A stretch of 64,000 nt of DNA, from contig JAJOZX010000483.1 in assembly GCA_023014485.1 (NCBI GenBank), positions 372,501 to 436,500 on the forward strand, in the 5' to 3' direction. The DNA comes from Bathynomus jamesi. Its lineage: Eukaryota > Arthropoda > Malacostraca > Isopoda > Cirolanidae. Under the pieces are notes generated by a model. The model was given only the letters and a program-made list of their open reading frames with translations, had not been told where the DNA came from and did no database searches. The translations under genes were made by a program, and so were the position numbers. Position 1 is the stretch's first letter; each line of letters opens with the position of its first letter. Below, in pieces: positions 53,716 to 64,000 of this stretch.

Positions 53716-56160
53716 ACTAAAAACCAAAGGAATAGGCCAAATTAGTACAAATACCAATACTCTTGATAACAATAAACTAATAAAAAATATAATTAAAACT
53801 CAAAAGAAAAAGGTCAACAAAGAAAGTAAGAGAGATGCAAATAATATACCATCACAGAACAAGAACCAGACTAAATTACAAGCAAAATATTCCAAGGGTT
53901 CTTTGTCATTTTTCTATGTAAATGCAAGAAGTATCCGAGATAAATAAATGAATTCAAGGCATACATAGCTATTGAAAATCCTGATGTTATGATTGTCACT
54001 GAAACATGGACGAAATTCAGTATGATACCAAATAGTCCATTTAGTGAGAGAGATACCATTACTTATGAACTTGATGGCTATGAACTTTTTTATTATGAAC
54101 ATAAATATTCAGAGGGTGGCGGAGTATTTATTTATGCCAAGACAAATCTGAATCCAGTTGAAGTTACCTCCATTAAAGAGGAAATGGTTGAATCTTTTAT
54201 GGATAGATATTGGGCATAAAAATGCCAGGAAAATCAGGATAGAGGGTATCTATAGACCACCTGAGTGATGTTCAGTTGGAGGAATCCCAAAAAGTAGAGA
54301 AGAAAATAAGTATGTAGAAAATAAACTTATTGATGAAATAACTAAAGCAATGACAAGCAATATTATTATTGTTGGAGATTTCAATTATAGGCATATAGAC
54401 TGGGAAATATTACAAACACCAGAAAGTAATGAGAGATTCTTAGACTGTATAATTGAGAATGGTTTAACCCAGTTAGTAAAGGAGCCAACCAGGGCTGATG
54501 CCATTCTAGATTTAATTCTAACAAATAATCCAGATACCTTCCAGGATATCTCAGTTTCAGAAACACTAGGTTCAGGTGATCATTGTATCCTTCGATTTAA
54601 TAAATTTTTTATAATTCAAGACCTAGTGAAAATAAAGTAGAAGTCCCAGATTTTAAAAGAGGAAATATAAATGGACTAGTAAATGATCTGTGTCTAATAA
54701 ATTGGAGAGATATTCTACAGCCTGAACAGACAGTAACTAGTATGTGGAAAAAATTTAAAAGTATAATAATGAACATACAAAGGAAGCATATCCCAGTGTA
54801 AAATCAGAACTGGAAAAAATAAAAAACAACCTTGGATAAACTGCAATGTAAAAAGAGCAATCAGAGAAAAACAAAAGCATTTCATAAATTCAAAAGAACT
54901 AAAAATGGCACAGACTCCAAAATATATATAAAAGTAGAAGAAGCATTTGCAAGAAAGCAATCACAGATAGCAAACGAGACCTGGAAAAAAGCCAAGCCAA
55001 GAATTCAAAAAACAATCCTAAGAAGTTTTTCAATCACTTCAATTTGAAAAGTAGAGTGAAAAAGAAAATTGGCCCCCTCCATATAGATGATAAAACTATA
55101 GATGATGATCTTTAAATAACTGAAGAACGAAACAAATACTTCATCAGTATTCACAAATGAAAATTTAAATAATATTCCTGATCTTATACTACCAGGATGA
55201 GATAGAGAAATAAATGAATTAAGGGTAACAAAAACTAGATATCCTAAAAGCAATAGATAAATTAAAAATGGAAAAATCTCCAGGGCCAGATGAAATGCAT
55301 CCAATAGTCATAAAAGCTGCCAAAAAGAATATAGCACAGGCACTAGAAATTATTTTTAATAAATCATTGATATGTACTGAAATTCCAGAGGATTGGAAGA
55401 AAGCAAATGTGGCTCCAATCTTTAAAAAAGGAAATAGAAACTTGGCAAAAAACTAGACCCATCAGCCTCACCTCTATTATTTGCAAATTACTCGAAAGTA
55501 TCATTAGAGGTAAAGTTACTGAGTTCCTTGAAGAGTGCAACCTTATAAATGATAGCCAGCATGGCTTTCAAAATGGAAGGTCCTGTCTAACCAACACTTT
55601 TTGTTGTCTATATAAATGATCTAGAGAAGGGCCTATCATGTAAAACCTCAAAATTTGCTGATGATACAAAATTAGGCCATAATATTATCAGTAGCAGGAG
55701 CAATGACAATACAAAAAGACTGAGACAGAGTAACAGCCTGGGCAGATAAGTGGGAGATGAAATTTAATGTTGATAAGTGCAAGGTTATGCATATTGGGCC
55801 AAAAAATCCAGAATTTGAATACAATATGAATGGAATTTGGATTAAAAATGATGATAAAGAGAAAGACTTGGGTGTCACTATGACTAATGAACTTAAACCC
55901 TCAAATCACTGTACGGTAATCGGAAATAAAGCAAATGCTAGACTCAATCTCATGCACACACACATTGAATACAAATCACCCAATATTATAAAGCAACTAT
56001 ACATTTCATATGTGAGACCCCTCCTCGAATACTGCATTCAATTTATAGTCCCTATTTGATACAAGATATTGAAAAACTGGAAAAAGTACAGAAACAAGCA
56101 ACAAGAATGATCCCATCTGTGGAAAATTTGGGAGTACCAAAATGGAAGACCCACCTAATC
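53716..56160 (+). pseudogene. CR1-like ORF2: APE endonuclease and reverse transcriptase
   Basis: APE part: LSFFYVNARSIRDK (53908), IENPDVMIVTETWTKFSMIP (53970-54030), GGGVFIYAKTNLNPVE, EGIYRPPE near 54246, SNIIIVGDFNYRHIDWEILQ (54356-54415), and GSGDHCILRF (54572). RT part: KSPGPDEMHPIVIKAA (55275), DWKKANVAPIFKKGN (55393), RPISLTSIICKLLESIIRGK, NDSQHGFQNGRSCLTN (55548-55596), then a deletion that removes the block around YLDFxKAFD, and KFADDTKLGHN near 55650 with intact catalytic Asp pair. Thumb: MKFNVDKCKVMHIGPKNPEF and SYVRPLLEYCIQF. Many frameshifts. Confidence 0.85.
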
Positions 56161-56164
56161 TTGG

Positions 56165-56680
56165 ATAAGCCATATTGACATTAAAAAAAAAAAATAATAA
56201 TAAAAAATAAATCAGAAGAACAACTTGAACTCTTGCTGAGAAAAATTAAAAAGACACCAACGAAGAAACAAATATGGGATGAAAAAAAAAAACATCCCAT
56301 AGCTAGAAATGGCAATATCGTTTTGGGAAGAAGAAAAAGATTGGGATAAGCTTAATAAGCAGAATAACAGGCAGGAGGAGGAGGAGGTGCGAGACGAGAG
56401 AAGCCAGGATAAAAATGTTCATTATTGGTGTCAAGAAATAAAACTTGTATAAAATTTCTAGGTAAGAAGTTCATAAATTTCCCTTCAGTTATTAAATTTA
56501 GGTTAAATAAGCTGACATCTCAGCTGTAATTGTTTAACAAAAGAGTATGGAAGTCCTGTTTATAGACAAATAGCTAGGCTGGTTCATCTTTGGCCTAGGT
56601 CTTCCATCTCCAACGTAGCCTAGGTTGTGCCTAGCCTACTCTGGTTGGAGCAGGACCTATTTTTTCCATACCATCTCTAA
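56165..56680. other. Unassigned insert within the CR1-like LINE
   Basis: The LINE reads EKVQKQATRMIPSVEN to about 56135 and resumes with HSMKLFKPRCRTNLRKHSFT near 56698. The intervening sequence contains an A-rich start, a short frame SEEQLELLLRKIKKTPTKKQ, and a CCTAGG-rich segment (56565-56635). I do not recognise it. Confidence 0.45.
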
Positions 56681-56919
56681 GATGGTATGACTAGAGGTCA
56701 TAGTATGAAATTATTTAAGCCAAGATGTAGAACAAATTTAAGAAAACATAGTTTTACGAACAGAGTAAATTAAGTTTTGGAACAGTCTGACAGAAAAAGC
56801 GGTGACTTCAGATACACTTAATTCTTTCAAAAGAAGGTTGGATAGTTTGATGTCTGTAAGGGACATCTGGTGATGGTGTTTAGGCCCATTTTTATTGCAT
56901 GAATGGTACTAGTTTATTT

Positions 56920-57514
56920 GGTGCTCCTTTAGTATGCGGTCTACAGACAAATTCACACTTTAGTATGCAGTCTACACCAATTTGTTTTTTAAATGTAGTT
57001 AAAGAAGGTTGAAATGACAATCTTACTTGAAAAAAATTTATTGAAAAGTTAAAACAAAAATTTTAAATGTAAGGAAAAAAATTTATTGAAAAGTTAAAAA
57101 CACAAAGTTTAAATGTAAGTATACCTTCTTAGCTTGTTTACTAATTGCTTGTTTACATCCCAATGTCAGTCGCCCTTGACAATTGGTTAGGTTTAGTCAT
57201 GATATTTTCATTAGTTTTAACGAAAATATCTTTACTAAACCTAACCAATCATAGGTAGACCGCATACTATAGTAGCACCGGCAATTGAATTGTTTACAAC
57301 TTTACTGCTTCAAATTTCTCAAGCTACTGATGTTAAACAATATTTTGAATTTCAAGGTCAAATAGGGTCTAAGTCATGTGAGTGAGTCATTTAGCGGAAA
57401 AAAAAGTGGCAGAATGCTTGAGCAGGCACAAATTTAACGAAAAAAAACTGTAGACTGCACTTTGAAAAAAGTAGAGCGCGGCAGAATTTGTAGACCGCAT
57501 ACTAAAGGAGCACC
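56920..57514. mobile_element. 595-bp MITE with 8-bp duplication
   Basis: Ends GGTGCTCCTTTAGTATGCGG / CCGCATACTAAAGGAGCACC. Flanks GTTTATTT (56912-56919) and ATTTATTT (57515-57522) match at 7 of 8. Extra copies of the GTATGC(G/A)GTCTAC word are at 56957-56971 and, inverted, near 57259. It carries the GGTTAGG-type palindrome copy 4. Confidence 0.8.
57170..57255. mobile_element. GGTTAGG-type palindrome, copy 4
   Basis: CCTTGACAATTGGTTAGGTTTAG with centre ATATTTTCATTAGTTTTAAC and inverted CTAAACCTAACCAATCAT. Confidence 0.75.
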
Positions 57515-57640
57515 ATTTATTTCATATATATTACGTGCATTTGGGTGATAGATCCCACAGCTCAACACAGGTATTATGGGACATAGGGAGGCAGCATCTT
57601 GGGTTAGGGGATACTCTCTGTCCTTACACCCTATTTAAAG

Positions 57641-58157
57641 AGATTCCTCTGCTGAGCAATGCCCCCCATAGTACTGTGAGGTATTGAAAACTCATGATCT
57701 TCACTTGCCCCACAAACACCTTCAAATGGCAGACCCAAAATGGGTGCACACACATTTCTACATTACTGTACAGTCTTTGCAGCCACACCTACACTTTTCA
57801 GTATTATTATAGTTTCAACCACAACTTGATTACTGTATATTTGATGTGTTGTTTAGCTGTATCTCTTCATTTCAGACAACTTTTTCTAATACCACTTCCA
57901 TCGCAAATAGATAATAACAGAGATAATAAATATAATAATTTTTGGTCTGCCATATTGTCTCAGTCTAGCCATGGGTACAGTGTATGAAGGTTGTGCTCTT
58001 ACTCCGTTTGAAATGATTCATAAATTTTTAATAACATTGACTCGTTAGGTTAATTGAATGCCCGGTTAGGGCAACTGTACACCCTTGATGATTGGTTAGG
58101 TTAAGTCATGGGTTTCTATGAGAAATAGACAAATGAAATACACAGTAACCTCTTCAA
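57641..58157. other. LINE 3' remnant and left half of a GGTTAGG-type palindrome
   Basis: No gene seen. CAACTGTACACCCTTGATGATTGGTTAGGTTAAGTCATG at 58072-58110 is a left half of the palindrome family. The matching right half is not adjacent. Confidence 0.5.
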
Positions 58158-58671
58158 AATTCATGAAACTTGGTGTGAGGGTTGGTTTAGGTCCAAATTA
58201 CAAATTTCTGAATTTTTTTGAAAATTGGTCAAGTTGGTCAAATTTTATGGCTTGACCAAATTTTGGTCAAATGAAAAAACCAATAATTTTCAAACGTAAA
58301 TATCTCAGCTCCTAATTGTGGTAGTGTAGTAAGTCTTAAATGATAAAATATGTAAAATTAACTGTAGTTTCTAAATATGTATCATTTTTTTAGGGTAACA
58401 AAAATAAAATTGATTTTTTGGAATTTTTTTTTTTTTTTTGCGATTTGGCAGCGAAGATATCATTTTTCGAAAAAAAGACCAGGAATAAAAAATGTTTATT
58501 TGATGTATGTACACCATAATAAGTAATAAAAAGTCAGCTTATCGACGATTATTATGAAAAAAATTGACAAAAAAAAATCCTCCAAATTTTAATAATTTTT
58601 TGCTTTCTTTCAGATTTTCAGTATATACCTAGGTAATTTTCTAGTATACGTAAATTTACCTAACGCTTAAA

Positions 58672-61459
58672 ATGCCTCAAAACACAAAATTTTGTTGCGA
58701 TCCTATGAAAAAACACTCAAGAAGAATTTTCTGTAACATCAAAAAAGTAAACTCTGCCATGGCAGCTGCAAGCTATGGAATTTTGGAAGAAAATCAATTA
58801 CTATGCAATTGCTATGTCACAATTAAAAAGAAGCCAATTGTATTAGAACATGTTCAACGTTCATCCAGAGAGCCGGAACCTGCACCAATACCTGAGCCAG
58901 ACATACTTAACGAATGTATGGAGCGAAGCAGTAGCGATTCCACGAATCCACCACCATTGGAAGAATTTGTCGTTCAAGACAGGCAATTCAATAAAGATTT
59001 GCTCAGCGACAATATTTTACCTTTATTTGATGAAAGCCCTATTAAAACAGGTAATAAAACAATAGAGACTCCATTCAGGACATTTGTTTCTTAATGCCAA
59101 ATTCGTAGTTTTCTGTTTTTAAATATTAGCATCAGCACTTGAATACATATATACAAAATATTTGATATTTGATTATTTCACGCAACCTAAATTTATGAAT
59201 TTGTTTTACAGCTGGATTGAAGCCGGGACAAAAACAGATAAAGGCTTCTACGAAATTCAGATCGACAATGGAAAAGGTTAAACGAAGTTTTGAAGCTGCT
59301 TATGGGGCTCCTATTGACTATTCTGAAGCTGGTCCATCCAAAAAAAGTTGTTTGGAAGATGATTTAGAGAGGCAAGACTACTTTTCGGACATAGTTATTG
59401 AAATTTGACATTTTAAATTAAATTTAATACAGTCATCGAAGTATATACTAAATTAAGTTTTATCTGTTTACATTTTTATAATCGGACAATATAATACATA
59501 TACATATATTTTATGAAAAGTTTAATTAAAAATATACTAATTAAACTTAATGTCAAATACACTTTATTTCAGGTATCAAAAGGTTATGGAAGAATTAAAG
59601 GAGAAATTTCAAGCAAGTAACGATCGCAATCTTAGGTTACAAATACTATCATTGTATCCCTATCCCATTGAAAAAACTGCTGACTTCTTTGGAGCAACAA
59701 AGTATATGGTGCGTAAGAGCCGCAATCTTCAAAAACAGTTTGGGATTCTTCCTAACATTCCAAACATGACGAAAGGGAAGGTCGTCACAGCTGAAATGAA
59801 AAAAATCATTCAGGAGTTTTATGAAAATGACGAATATAGTAGGATGTGCCCGGGAATCAAAGATTATAAGTTTGCAATAAATGAAGAGGGTGAAAAAATA
59901 AAAAACAAAAAAGACTGGTATTGTGTAACTTGAAAGAGTTATATGCTGAATATGCAAAAAATGATGAAAATCCCAAAATAGGCTTTAGTACCTTTGCTCA
60001 TCTTCGACCATCGTGGTGCGTGCTTGCGGGACAAAGCGGAACTCACAGTGTCTGCGTATGTACGCATCACCAAAATCCGAAACTACAAATATCAGCGTTA
60101 GGCATTAAAGATTTAGACTACAAAAAATTAATGTCATCCATCTGGCATGGACAATGAAGATTGTATGATGCACCGATGCAAAAGATGCCCGCGAGAGGTC
60201 GGAATCAAAAATTATTTGGAAAGTTTGGACTTCATGGCGATGGAAGAGAGAAAATATAAAAATATAACAATGGGTGTCCGTCGATCACTGTATGTTAAAA
60301 GATATCACCGAAACTCCAGAGGAATACGTGGAATCACTCACCAAAAAAATTGCACAACTGACAAGACACCACTTCACGAATAAATGTCAGTCGAGTTACT
60401 TCAAAAATCTAAAAGAAACTCTGCCCGAAAATGAAGGTGTTTTGGTGGGTGATTTCGCGGAAAACTTCTCATTCATCGTACAAGATTGTGCCCAGGGGTT
60501 TCATTGGGAGAACTCGCAATGTACAGTGCACCCATTCGTTTATTATTCCAAAAACAATGCAGGAAAACTAATTTGCAAAAGTTACTGCTTCGTTTCAAAC
60601 CGTCGCAGGCATGATACAATTCTGGTTCATAGTTTTCTCAAAAAATTAATCCTGTGCATCCAACAACAAAATTCAAACCTAACTAAAATTCATTATTTCA
60701 CAGATGGATGCGGGCTCAGTATAAGAATAAAACAAATTTTCTAAATTTATGCCATCATTTCGAAGACTTCAAAATTCATGCTGAGTGGAATTTTTTCGCG
60801 ACATCCCACGGGAAGAATGCCTGCGACGGTATTGGCGAATGGTAAAAAGAGCAGTCGCCAGAGAAAGCTTACGACGGCCTCTCGACCATCAAATCTTAAC
60901 AGCTGAGGACTTCTACAATTTCTGCTCTCAAGAATTCCTAACCGCTATTGACTTTTTTTACGTCTCTGAGGCAGAAGTTGTAGATGTAGAGCTTTCTTTG
61001 CAAAAACGTCTGAGTGAACCTATTACTTCTATCAAAGGTACTCAACAATTACACTTCATCCCAATTTCCAAGAATTCGTTGAAGGTTTATCCACTCTCTC
61101 AGAGTGCACAGTCAGTCGAAATAAGAGAGCTCATTAGAGTTTCTGCTTCGGATCAAGAACATAATACTGTCTCTCAACGCGAAATTGAAACAGGCTCTTT
61201 TGTGGGTTGTATGTATGAAAATAAACTATGGCTCGGATTAGTCCAGTCCTTTGACTGTGAATATGATGATTTTCTGATAAAATTTCTCCATCCTTCGGGC
61301 GTATGTCCCTCATACATTTTTCCTGCGCAAGATGATGTTTGTCACGTTCCAACAGAAAATATATTTGGGAGTATTGAAGCAAGTTTACGAGGAGGAACAA
61401 GAATACAATACATTTTTCCGCTTCAAGAATTAAATAACTTTTCAAAGAAGATAAAATAA
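58672..61459 (+). pseudogene. Transposase paralogous to the 656-aa protein, multi-exon and frameshifted
   Basis: Exon 1 (58672-59050) starts MPQNTKFCCDPMKKHSRRIF with Cys/His pairs and LLCNCYVTIKK; donor CAG/GTAATA. Exon 2 (from 59212) reads AGLKPGQKQIKASTKFRSTM and a hydrophilic tail. Exon 3 (from 59573, acceptor TTTCAG) aligns with the main exon at 549-2519: YQKVMEELKEKF, KQFGILPNIPN, EFYENDEYSRMCPGIKDYKF, FAHLRPSWCVLAGQSGTHSV, CMMHRCKRCPRE. Catalytic blocks: VLVGDFAENFSFIVQDCAQG, HYFTDGCG with the SQYKN part damaged, and AEWNFFATSHGKNACDG. The tail has ETGSFVGCMYENKLWLGLVQ. Frameshifts near 59930, 60150, 60270, 60720 and 60810 make it inactive. Confidence 0.8.
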
Positions 61460-61936
61460 ATTCTATCGAATGTATACTATTTAAGATTGTCTATATAATA
61501 TTTCTAAAATTTTTATCTAAGATTTGTGTATCTACTTAATAGTTATAAAAATCTTTTCAAATTCTTTTTTTTATTATTATATTATTAGTGTCTAAAATTT
61601 GGATTCACTGGATGAGAATACTGTCTCTTAATTCATTCTCAAAGACTTGTGTACGTGTAGTATTAGGAAGAGTATTTTATACTCTGATAAGCGCTTTATA
61701 AATTAAACATTATTATTGTCAATATATTCTGTCCCTAAATATAAGAGAGGTTATGTATGTACATTGTACATATATTTTAAAAGATTTTTTCTCCTTTGGT
61801 TTATCTACATGTATTTTTTATATGATTTGAAAATTGTCTTTTTTTGGACCAACAAGTCTGTAATAAATCTTCGTCATCTGAAAAAAAATTTATTACTTAA
61901 TTTCAAACTCAGTTTTGAGCCTTATAATAAACTATA
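61460..61936. other. 3' flank inside the long-TIR transposon
   Basis: AT-rich, no gene seen. Ends where the right inverted repeat begins. Confidence 0.5.
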
Positions 61937-62332
61937 AGCTGACTTTTTATTACTTATTATGGTGTACATACATCAAATAAACATTTTTTATTCTTGGTCT
62001 TTTTTTCGAAAAATGATATCTTCGCTGCCAAATCGCAAAAAAAAAAAAAAAAAATTGACATTTTTTCCAAAAAATCATAATTTTATTTTTGTTACCCTAA
62101 AAAAATGATACATATTTAGAAACTACAGTTAATTTTACATATTTTATCATTTAAGACTTATTACGCTACCACAATTAGCAGCTGAGATATTTACGTTTGA
62201 AAATTGTTGGTTTTTTCATTTGACCAAAATTTGGTCAAGCCATAAAATTTGACCAACTTGACCAATTTTCAAAAAAATTCAGATTTTTGTAATTTGGACC
62301 AAAACCAACCCTCACACCAAGTTTCATGAATT

Positions 62333-62454
62333 ATTTTTTAAACTAATTTATGGCCAGATTCTGAAGGAATCATTTTGTGGAACTGATTCTAAAGGAATCA
62401 CTTATCTTATCACTCCATCATAACCCAACCCAACTCACTCCAGTGGATTGGATT
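62333..62454. other. Spacer
   Basis: Small inverted words (ACTCCATCATAACCCAACCC against GGGTTGGGTTATGAAA) lead into the next palindrome. No gene. Confidence 0.5.
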
Positions 62455-62672
62455 GAGTTAGGTTGGGTTGGGTTATGAAACTTATGTTTTTCAAGGTGAT
62501 TTACTCGAATTTGACATCCATTTCCACCACAAATCACTTGTTTTTGGCTTTTGATGTGGGGGGGGGGGGGGATCTCAAAAATGAGTGATTTGCGATGGAA
62601 ATGGATGCCAAATTCAAATGAATCGCATCAAAAAACATAGGAAAAACGTAAGTTTCATATTCAAAACAAATT
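62455..62672. mobile_element. Palindromic MITE A
   Basis: GAAACTTATGTTTTTCAAGG...ATCCATTTCCACCACAAATC pairs with GATTTGCGATGGAAATGGAT...ACGTAAGTTTC. The loop has a G13 run at 62558-62570. Confidence 0.75.
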
Positions 62673-62689
62673 GGGGCCAAAACTGCAAA

Positions 62690-62945
62690 TTTACCAGGTT
62701 CAGTTCCTAGGTTTTCCGTTGGTTTCTGATGTGATTCATCTGAAAATGACATTCATTTCCATCGCAAATCACTCATTTTTGATCCCCCAACACCCAAAAA
62801 CCCTGATTTCCCATGCATTCCCCCATATTGTGAAGGGGGTGGGGAATCACAAAAATGAGTAATTTGCGATGGAAATGAATGTCATTTTCGAATGAATCAT
62901 ATCAGAAACTACCGGAAAACCTAATTTTTATTTTTCAAAATGAGT
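62690..62945. mobile_element. Palindromic MITE B, related to A
   Basis: TGACATTCATTTCCATCGCAAATCACTCATTTTTGAT (62748) pairs with inverted ATCACAAAAATGAGTAATTTGCGATGGAAATGAATGTCA (62846-62885). The CATTTCCATCGCAAAT word is shared with MITE A and with 48700-48720. Confidence 0.75.
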
Positions 62946-63064
62946 TGTGGTTGAAACTAAAATTTACCCACTTTTCCTCCTAAGTATATATATTATAATG
63001 TATATGGTTGTAAATTATGGGTAATTATTCATTTTTTGACCCAGTCTCTTTTTATAATGAGAGC

Positions 63065-63235
63065 AAACTTTTCTGGTCAATTTTGAGGTGTTCTGCACGA
63101 ATCTGCCATCCGTTTCCTGTGTAAATGCATAGTTTTCGAGATATTGTCATCTTGAAAACTATGCATTTGCACAGGAAATGGATGGCAGTTTCGTACAAAA
63201 CACCTCAAAATTAACCAGAAAAGTTTTTACTCGTC
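63065..63235. mobile_element. Palindromic MITE C
   Basis: ACTTTTCTGGTCAATTTTGAGGTGTTCTG with CTGTGTAAATGCATAGTTTT on the left and AAAACTATGCATTTGCACAG with CAAAACACCTCAAAATTAAC on the right. The loop is about 16 bases. Confidence 0.8.
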
Positions 63236-63239
63236 ATTT

Positions 63240-63325
63240 TTGCTTAAACTAACGAATTTAAACAAAAATATCATGACTTAACCTAACCAATCATCAAGGG
63301 CGTACAGTTGACCTAACCGGTATCA
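63240..63325. other. Right half of a GGTTAGG-type palindrome
   Basis: AAATATCATGACTTAACCTA then ACCAATCATCAAGGGCGTAC and AGTTGACCTAACC. The left half is not adjacent; a complementary half is at 58072-58110. Confidence 0.65.
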
Positions 63326-63484
63326 CGTACTGAACTGTCCACAAAACATTAGGACCGATCAATTTATGATGCGTGATCTTTACGGGGGCTCTACTACCGT
63401 ACCCCCGAGACCTAAATTATACAAATGATAATGTAATAACATGTGCCAACCTTGCATGGGTAGTCTGCTAAATTTCGCGTGCCC

Positions 63485-63739
63485 TTAAACTGCAACGACA
63501 CGTTTATTTTTAGGATTTTTTTTACGGCACCTAAAGACCTTCTGGTCTTTTCTTAAAATACAAGCACTATTGTATTTAGGGCAGGTCACAGATGTCTTAA
63601 TTATTCTGTGATTGAAAAAAAAGTCTAAACTCTTGTCTTCATCAAGGGCAATATGGCGGATCATGTCTTCAAAATCAAATATGCATAACTGACACATCAT
63701 ACTTCTAGTCATAAAAGACCGAACTGAACAGATGAACAT
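63485..63739 (-). pseudogene. Merlin transposase N-terminal remnant (third copy)
   Basis: Reads MFICSVRSFMTRSMMCQLCI and then SLDFFFNHRIIKTSVTCPKY, NSACILRKDQKVFRCRKKNP. The CPKYNSAC...FRCRK pattern matches the N-terminal zinc ribbon of ISXO2/Merlin proteins and of the copies at 22190 and 46241. Nothing further is recognisable on the minus strand below 63485. Confidence 0.6.
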
Positions 63740-63825
63740 TTGCTAAAAATGATTTACTTGTAAAACAGGACAAATTGAATTACGCAGAAGTAGCCAGAAT
63801 CACCAAAAATAAGAAATATTCACTA

Positions 63826-63850
63826 GTCAATATATATATATATATATATA
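63826..63850. repeat. (TA)n microsatellite
   Basis: Short TA run directly before a perfect-looking hairpin. Confidence 0.9.
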
Positions 63851-63940
63851 ATGAATAAAACCACGAAGGGAAAAGAAACACAAAGTGGTGCTCAATTGAG
63901 TACCACTTTGTATTTCTTTTCCCTTCGTGGTTTTATTCAT
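63851..63940. mobile_element. 90-bp near-perfect hairpin
   Basis: Two 45-bp arms (ATGAATAAAACCACGAAGGG ... GTGCTCAA) with no spacer; I count two mismatches. A minimal fold-back element or terminal relic. Confidence 0.85.
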
Positions 63941-63987
63941 CATAAATATTTTTCACGTATCACTTTCGTGAAATAATTTTTCATATA

Positions 63988-64000
63988 CAGTGCCCGCGAA
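63988..64000. mobile_element. Start of a second Tc1 copy (CAGTGCCCGCGAA)
   Basis: TA then the first 13 bases of the same terminus as the Tc1 at 32166-33559. The rest is outside the window. Confidence 0.8.

Larger units (their letters stand above)
49380..57640 (+). mobile_element. CR1-like LINE with nested insertions
   Basis: In order on the plus strand: PHD-like cysteine motif and hydrophilic region (49380-49765), a hAT insertion (49766-53108), SGNH-type domain (53109-53715), APE endonuclease and reverse transcriptase (53880-56160), an unassigned insert (about 56165-56680), C-terminal tail (56690-56900), a 595-bp MITE (56920-57514), and 3' sequence. Only the order and continuity identify these parts as one element. 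Confidence 0.75.
58158..62332 (+). mobile_element. DDE transposon with about 400-bp inverted repeats (relative of the element at 1-4368)
   Basis: ATTCATGAAACTTGGTGTGAGG at 58159 begins a left arm that runs to about 58557 (AGTAATAAAAAGTCAGCTTA). It is mirrored from 61937 to 62332 with few mismatches apart from a poly-T/A length difference. The interior holds one transposase gene in several exons. I could not identify a target duplication, and the outermost few bases may be lost. Confidence 0.9.

Noticed and set aside
53871..54102. Two minus-strand ORFs of 62 codons
   Set aside because: Shadows of the APE endonuclease on the plus strand.
1..64000. Host protein-coding gene
   Set aside because: Every ORF with recognisable motifs belongs to a mobile element. 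The others are short, low-complexity or antisense.

Overview
This is eukaryotic nuclear DNA made almost entirely of transposable elements. I find no host single-copy gene, rRNA or prokaryotic feature. An arthropod, perhaps a crustacean, is the best guess. The grounds are interstitial TTAGG (the common arthropod telomere motif), very long (TA)n microsatellites, and the mix of Tc1/mariner, pogo/Tigger, Merlin, piggyBac, hAT, RTE, Jockey-like and CR1-like elements. Species cannot be told from the sequence.

Layout. 1-6,530: a DDE-type transposon (656-codon ORF, terminus GGGTCATTCCA) lying in a decayed ZMYM1-like hAT. 6,533-9,640: a mariner remnant and a minus-strand LINE. 9,641-11,620: AT-rich, unassigned. 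11,668-12,802: a tandem and inverted tRNA-like array. 12,864-14,855: mariner relatives and a fold-back element separated by (TA)n. 15,776-20,547: one Tc1 transposase gene split by a second Tc1 (which carries a 1.6-kb polypurine tract) and by an 845-bp MITE carrying a 17-bp satellite. 20,701-21,863: a Tigger element. 22,095-38,900: a Merlin gene that has collected insertions up to five levels deep: Merlin > Jockey-like LINE > hAT > a GGGTGATTCC element > Tc1 and a TAG(G/T)GTGG element. 39,369-42,800: palindromic MITEs and a 29-bp satellite. 42,874-45,809: a hAT-like element split by a piggyBac. 45,925-49,250: a fold-back structure around a second Merlin gene and several palindromes. 49,380-57,600: a CR1-like LINE (PHD-like motif, SGNH-type esterase ORF1, APE endonuclease, reverse transcriptase) split by a hAT, itself split by a second TAGTGTGG element. 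58,158-62,332: a second relative of the 656-aa transposase, inside roughly 400-bp inverted repeats. 62,450-64,000: palindromes, a third Merlin remnant, and the first bases of another Tc1.

Many boundaries are set by reading the interrupted coding sequence through the insertion and by matching target-site duplications: AGGT, AATT, GTCCAGGA, CCCACTGA, AACACATCATT, TTAA and TA. This gives a relative order of insertion. Two groups with 4-bp duplications and unfamiliar transposases are the most novel content: the TAG(G/T)GTGG family and the GGGT(G/C)ATTCCA family. A second theme is that three large tandem repeats each lie inside a mobile element. A third is a dispersed palindrome family built around GGTTAGGTTAAG-like words.
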